Below are positions 60,742 to 64,000 of a stretch of DNA of 64,000 nucleotides, piece after piece (position 1 is the stretch's first letter; each line of letters opens with the position of its first letter). The translations under genes and the position numbers were made by a program. This stretch comes from Eubacteriaceae bacterium CHKCI004 (GTDB taxonomy: Bacteria; Bacillota; Clostridia; Lachnospirales; Lachnospiraceae). The notes below the pieces were generated by a model. It was not told the origin of the DNA and did no database searches. It was given only the letters and a program-made list of their open reading frames with translations. Location of the stretch: the NCBI GenBank assembly GCA_900016875.1, contig FCNR01000022.1, positions 1 to 64,000 on the forward strand, read 5' to 3'.

Positions 60742-60770
60742 TTGACAGTGCAAATAATTACTGATATACT
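60742..60770 (+). promoter_or_regulatory. Promoter of the trp T-box transcript
   Basis: TTGACA (60742-60747), 17 bp, TATACT (60765-60770). The start near 60777 coincides with the beginning of the T-box leader. Other TTGACA boxes at 60683 and 60725 lack partners. Confidence 0.8.
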
Positions 60771-60776
60771 AGAGCC

Positions 60777-61133
60777 AGTGAATAAAACAAGGAAAAGTCT
60801 TTGAACAAAAGTAGTACCCTTCATTTGAAACATAACAGAGAGTCGGGCAGGTGAGAGCCGATATGGGACAGGAAGGGGAATGGATTTGGGAGATGCAAGG
60901 TGAATTAACAGTAGCTGATGCCGCGTCCTCGCGTTACAGGGGTATGATATCGACTGTAAGGTCCGTATCAGAATAAGAGTGAATGATATTGCAGACTGAC
61001 CGTTGTTCCGGCTCGCATAGTATCTGAAGTGGACAGAGAACCGGCACATCAGAGGGAAATCTGCATATGATTAATTAGGGTGGCACCGCGGATATTTCGT
61101 CCCTGACTTATTTGATAAGTCAGGGACTTTTTT
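60777..61133 (+). promoter_or_regulatory. T-box riboswitch (Trp) controlling trpE-trpG-trpC
   Basis: The T-box AGGGTGGCACCGCGG at 61077-61091 is an exact class signature. Its TGGC would pair with the 3' end of uncharged tRNA-Trp (discriminator G, as in the tRNA at 199). Stem I elements 'AGAGAGTCGG' and 'GGTGAGAGCCGA' lie near 60835-60861. In the specifier loop, GAA-TGG-A (60878-60884) presents TGG, the Trp codon. The terminator is GTCCCTGACTTAT (61099-61111) with ATAAGTCAGGGAC (61115-61127) and TTTTTT. Uncharged tRNA-Trp would favour the antiterminator and transcription of trpE. Confidence 0.93.
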
Positions 61134-61138
61134 GTTGG

Positions 61139-61162
61139 AAAAAATCCGGCCAGCGGCTGAGC
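61139..61162 (+). repeat. Direct repeat, copy 1 (24 bp)
   Basis: A 24-bp sequence beginning AAAAAATCCGGCC and ending CGGCTGAGC occurs here and again at 61316-61339, with 153 bp between. It begins just after the T-box terminator. Confidence 0.85.
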
Positions 61163-61315
61163 AGACGGGAAGATTTATCTGCCCGGATGTTCAGACATTG
61201 GACGGATTCAGGAACATGAGCATGAAGAGCGAGAGCTCGGAATGCGAATGATTCCGGAGGATGGCGAGAGTGCGGCGCACGAAGCCATCCAATTTTCCAA
61301 CAAAAGATTCCGCAG
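61163..61315 (+). other. Structured segment between the two direct repeats
   Basis: About 150 bp without a credible gene. It can fold GGATGGC (61259-61265) with GCCATCC (61283-61289), around GTGC/GCAC. TTTTCCAACAAAA (61293-61305) is the inverted complement of TTTTGTTGGAAAA (61130-61142) at the T-box terminator tail, so the whole segment could be closed by a 13-bp stem. It may be a small repetitive element inserted in the leader. Confidence 0.5.
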
Positions 61316-61339
61316 AAAAAATCCGGCCAGCGGCTGAGC
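61316..61339 (+). repeat. Direct repeat, copy 2 (24 bp)
   Basis: Identical to 61139-61162. It ends 33 bp before the trpE start codon. Confidence 0.85.
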
Positions 61340-61372
61340 GCCAGCATCTCCCCATCAGGGAAAGGAGCAGCC

Positions 61373-62788
61373 ATGAAACGAATCTTCAAAGTTTACACCA
61401 AGACCGTCAGCCTCATCGAGGAGACGGCAGTGGACGTTTACAGCAATTTTGTCGGGGATGACAAGGGCTTTCTGCTGGAGAGCTATGACAAAAATTATGA
61501 CCGGTATGTTTTTATGGGAAGAGAACCGGAGGCTGTCATCCGGACGGAGAACGGCCAGTTGACCGTGTACCGCAGAGACGGCAGCAAGCTGGTCGTGCCG
61601 GGAAACCCTGCCGAGGCGCTGAAAGAATATTTTGACAGTTTTGAGATTTCCTGCGAAGGTGCGCCGCTTCCGTTTTCCGGAGGACTTGTGGGAGCCCTTG
61701 GGTATGACTTTGTCCGGTATCAGGAAGATTTGCCGGATCATAATGATGACGAAATTGGTATCGATACTATTCAGCTTATGCTGGTTACTGAATTCCTTTC
61801 CATTGATCATGTAGCGGAAACCATGACCGCCGTGATTCTGGAAGAAAATAGTGAGGAAGGAGAAAAGAGCGTTGTTTCCAGACTGGAGGAAATGATAAGA
61901 AAGGCGCTGGCAAAAACAGAAAAAGTAAAAATGACAGATGAACAGGAGGCTGACGGGAAGATTATTTATCAGTCAGATACGATGGAAGAGTACTGCGAAA
62001 AGGTTGAGAAAATAAAAAAGTATATACGGGAAGGGCACGTTTTTCAGACGGTGCTGTCACAGCGCTGGACTGTTGAGACCGGGCAGGATGGATTTACTCT
62101 CTACCAAAAACTTCGGGAAATGAATCCATCCCCGTATCTGTATTATTTTAATTTTGGAGATTTTGAAATAATAGGAAGCTCGCCCGAAATGGTTGTCAGA
62201 CACAAAGACAGCGTTGTCACCACCTGCCCCATCGCGGGAACCAGACCGAGAGGAAGAGACGAAAAAGAAGATAAATGCCTTGAAGCCAGTTTGGTCGATG
62301 ATCCTAAAGAAAAGGCAGAGCATGTTATGCTGGTAGATCTGGCCAGAAACGATATGGGAAGAATCGCAGAGTTCGGAAGCGTCAGAGTGAAAGATTTTAT
62401 GCATATACAACGATATTCTCATGTGATGCACCTTGTTTCTTTCGTGGAGGGAAGAAAAAAACAGGAATACCAGGCGGTTGATCTGATTCGCGCCTTTCTG
62501 CCGGCGGGGACTTTAAGCGGAGCGCCGAAGGTGAGAGCCATGGAAATCATTGATGAGCTGGAAAGTGTGCGAAGAGGACTGTACGGCGGAGCGGTGGGTT
62601 ACATGGATTTTGGCGGTAATATGGATTTCTGCATCACCATCCGGACGATGATCAAAAAAGGCGACCGGGTATATATGCAGGCGGGAGCTGGTATCGTGGC
62701 CGACAGCGATCCGGAACAAGAATATCAGGAATGCTGCAATAAGGTGCGGGCGCTTGCACGAATTTTAGTGAAGGAGGAAAATCTATGA
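61373..62788 (+). CDS. trpE: Anthranilate synthase component I
   Basis: 471 residues. Makes anthranilate from chorismate and ammonia supplied by TrpG. The N-terminal domain holds the Trp feedback site region ('LIEETAVDVYSNFVGDDKGFLLES', from residue 14). The catalytic domain has 'GHVFQTVLSQRW', 'IGSSPEMVVR', 'PIAGTRPRGRDEKED' and 'FLPAGTLSGAPKVRAMEIID'. AAAGGAG precedes the start. It is the first gene behind the Trp T-box and overlaps trpG by 4 bp. Confidence 0.96.
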   Translation: MKRIFKVYTKTVSLIEETAVDVYSNFVGDDKGFLLESYDKNYDRYVFMGREPEAVIRTENGQLTVYRRDGSKLVVPGNPAEALKEYFDSFEISCEGAPLPFSGGLVGALGYDFVRYQEDLPDHNDDEIGIDTIQLMLVTEFLSIDHVAETMTAVILEENSEEGEKSVVSRLEEMIRKALAKTEKVKMTDEQEADGKIIYQSDTMEEYCEKVEKIKKYIREGHVFQTVLSQRWTVETGQDGFTLYQKLREMNPSPYLYYFNFGDFEIIGSSPEMVVRHKDSVVTTCPIAGTRPRGRDEKEDKCLEASLVDDPKEKAEHVMLVDLARNDMGRIAEFGSVRVKDFMHIQRYSHVMHLVSFVEGRKKQEYQAVDLIRAFLPAGTLSGAPKVRAMEIIDELESVRRGLYGGAVGYMDFGGNMDFCITIRTMIKKGDRVYMQAGAGIVADSDPEQEYQECCNKVRALARILVKEENL

Positions 62789-63369
62789 TATTGCTGATTG
62801 ATAATTATGATTCCTTTACCTATAATCTGTACCAGTATATGGGAATATTCGACAGAGATATTCAGGTGGTGCGCAATGATAAAATCACTGTGGATGAAAT
62901 CAAAAAACGGTCTCCGGAAAAAATCGTTCTTTCGCCTGGACCAAAAAGTCCTGAGGACGCCGGTATCTGCGTAGATGTGGTGCGAAAGTTTTATGATAAG
63001 ATTCCTATTCTGGGTATTTGTCTCGGGCATCAGAGTATAGGGGCCGCTTTTGGTGCGGAAATTGTTCATGCGAAAGCGCTGATGCATGGAAAACAGTCGT
63101 TGATCACACATTCCGGCAGAGGAATCTTCCGGGGAATTCCCAATCCGGTCCGGGTGGCGAGATATCATTCTCTTGCGGTGGATGAGAAAACGCTTTCGCC
63201 CGATTTTGAAATACTTGCCAGAACTGAAGACGGAGAAATCATGGCTATGGAGCACAGGAGGTATCCTGTCGTCGGCATCCAGTTTCACCCGGAGTCGGTG
63301 TTCACGGAACATGGCAAAAAGATGATAGAAAACTTTTTGAATTATGACAAAGGAAGGGGAGCATTATGA
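62785..63369 (+). CDS. trpG: Anthranilate synthase component II (glutamine amidotransferase)
   Basis: 194 residues. Class I glutaminase subunit. 'LLIDNYDSFTYNLYQY' is the conserved start, and the nucleophile Cys (about 79) is in 'ILGICLGHQSIG'. 'VGIQFHPESVFTEHG' carries the catalytic His and Glu. It is a separate, single-domain protein, not fused to TrpD. It overlaps both trpE and trpC by ATGA. Confidence 0.95.
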   Translation: MILLIDNYDSFTYNLYQYMGIFDRDIQVVRNDKITVDEIKKRSPEKIVLSPGPKSPEDAGICVDVVRKFYDKIPILGICLGHQSIGAAFGAEIVHAKALMHGKQSLITHSGRGIFRGIPNPVRVARYHSLAVDEKTLSPDFEILARTEDGEIMAMEHRRYPVVGIQFHPESVFTEHGKKMIENFLNYDKGRGAL

Positions 63370-64000
63370 TACTGGACACTATTGTAAAAGATAAAAAAAG
63401 ACGGCTTGTGGAACATAAGGCGGCTGTCCCGGAAAAAGAAATGAAGCGGATGGCTCTTGCTTCTGACAGAAAAAGCATTTCCTTCCGCAAAGCTCTGGCC
63501 AGGGACGGACTGTCCATCATCGGAGAATTTAAAAAGGCGTCGCCAAGCATGGGGAAAATCACTATGACAATGAAACTTGCTGACCGGATCGCTGATTATA
63601 ATAATTCCGTGGACGCAATCTCCTGTCTGACAGAAGAGGATCATTTTTTGGGAAATGTGGATTATTTCAGAGAAATCCGACGCATCACGCCGCTGCCGAT
63701 GATTCGGAAAGATTTTATCATTGACGCCTATCAGATCTATGAGGCGAAGGTTATCGGCGCCGACTGCATCCTGCTAATCGCAGCTATTTTAACCGATGAG
63801 CAGATGAAAGAATTTTATGAGCTGGCATATTCTCTGGACATGGATGTGCTTCTGGAAGTTCATGATGAAGAGGAAATGGAAAGGGCGCTGAGAATAAAGC
63901 CCGAAATCATTGGCGTCAATAACCGGAATCTGAAAAATTTTACAATTGATTTGGAGACTACCCGGCGGCTGCGGCCTTTGGTGCCGGAAGAAACAATTTT
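63366..64000 (+). CDS. trpC: Indole-3-glycerol-phosphate synthase (partial, cut by window end)
   Basis: First ~211 residues; the window ends inside the gene. TIM-barrel enzyme closing the indole ring. 'IIGEFKKASPSMGKI' (catalytic Glu and Lys), 'AISCLTEEDHFLGN', 'MIRKDFIIDAYQIYEAKVIGAD' and 'IIGVNNRNLKNF' match the family. It follows trpG directly through ATGA. trpD, usually between trpG and trpC, is absent here. Confidence 0.95.
   Translation, partial: MILDTIVKDKKRRLVEHKAAVPEKEMKRMALASDRKSISFRKALARDGLSIIGEFKKASPSMGKITMTMKLADRIADYNNSVDAISCLTEEDHFLGNVDYFREIRRITPLPMIRKDFIIDAYQIYEAKVIGADCILLIAAILTDEQMKEFYELAYSLDMDVLLEVHDEEEMERALRIKPEIIGVNNRNLKNFTIDLETTRRLRPLVPEETI

Noticed and set aside
60544-60753. 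Minus-strand 69-codon ORF in the AT-rich gap before the T-box
   Set aside because: Biased, low-complexity translation (Phe/Tyr/Ile), no ribosome site, and it would overlap the trp promoter.
61120-61389. Minus-strand 89-codon ORF containing a repeated LSRWPDFF
   Set aside because: The repeat is just the 24-bp DNA repeat read in reverse. The frame overlaps the T-box terminator and trpE start and has no ribosome site.
1-64000. CRISPR array, prophage, conjugative element or complete insertion sequence
   Set aside because: No regularly spaced repeats, cas genes, integrases, transposases or phage structural genes were seen in the window.

Overview
The window looks like a chromosomal segment of a spore-forming member of the Lachnospiraceae (Clostridium cluster XIVa, Firmicutes). 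This is inferred from gene content and order: an mreBCD-PBP2-minCDE-rodA-mgsA-dacA cluster, a miaB-mutS-mutL-miaA cluster, a two-subunit PyrK/PyrD dihydroorotate dehydrogenase, a T-box in front of trpE, SpoIIID, AGGAGG-type ribosome binding sites and many TTGACA-17-TATAAT promoters. Nearly all genes lie on the plus strand. The two minus-strand loci are spoIIID and a decayed AAA-ATPase-like gene.

Layout. 1-415: 3' end of a 23S rRNA gene, then tRNA-Trp and tRNA-Glu behind their own consensus promoter. 456-2444: a zinc-ribbon protein and a Y-family DNA polymerase. 2621-12140: tRNA modification (miaB, miaA), mismatch repair (mutS, mutL), a PLP lyase-like gene and radC. 12305-22172: cell shape and division (mreB, mreC, mreD, a very long PBP2, minC, minD, minE, rodA), methylglyoxal synthase and a lipoprotein D,D-carboxypeptidase. 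22316-29401: a tiny P-loop protein, a radical SAM protein, an HlyD-like protein, yggS, sepF, aroB, lspA and an RluA-family gene. 29590-36958: rpsO, a TPR protein, ptsH-ptsI, a PcrA-like helicase, uppP and mnmM.

37116-50461 carries nucleotide synthesis: pyrK-pyrD, pyrE and a pyrC-pyrF-purE-purM-purN-purD run. It is interrupted by a small XRE regulator/membrane protein pair, the pseudogene, VanZ-like and other small membrane proteins and an M29-type aminopeptidase. 50558-60041 is transport: azlCD, a fructose-type PTS, a PRD regulator, a mannose-type PTS with its DUF956 accessory gene, and manA. ptsH/ptsI earlier in the window supply the general PTS phosphate chain. 60152-64000: spoIIID (minus strand), then a Trp T-box leader controlling trpE-trpG-trpC, which runs off the window. 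The tRNA-Trp at the start of the window is the ligand class this T-box is predicted to sense.

Most of the window is housekeeping DNA. I saw no CRISPR array, prophage or complete insertion sequence, and nothing I can defend as a wholly new system. The best leads are: a solitary 138-residue P-loop protein behind its own promoter and a long leader hairpin; a repeated palindrome shared by the pyrK leader and the XRE-gene promoter; a decayed AAA-ATPase/nuclease gene; a repeat-flanked structured segment between the trp T-box terminator and trpE; and many strong intercistronic hairpins that lack U-tracts.
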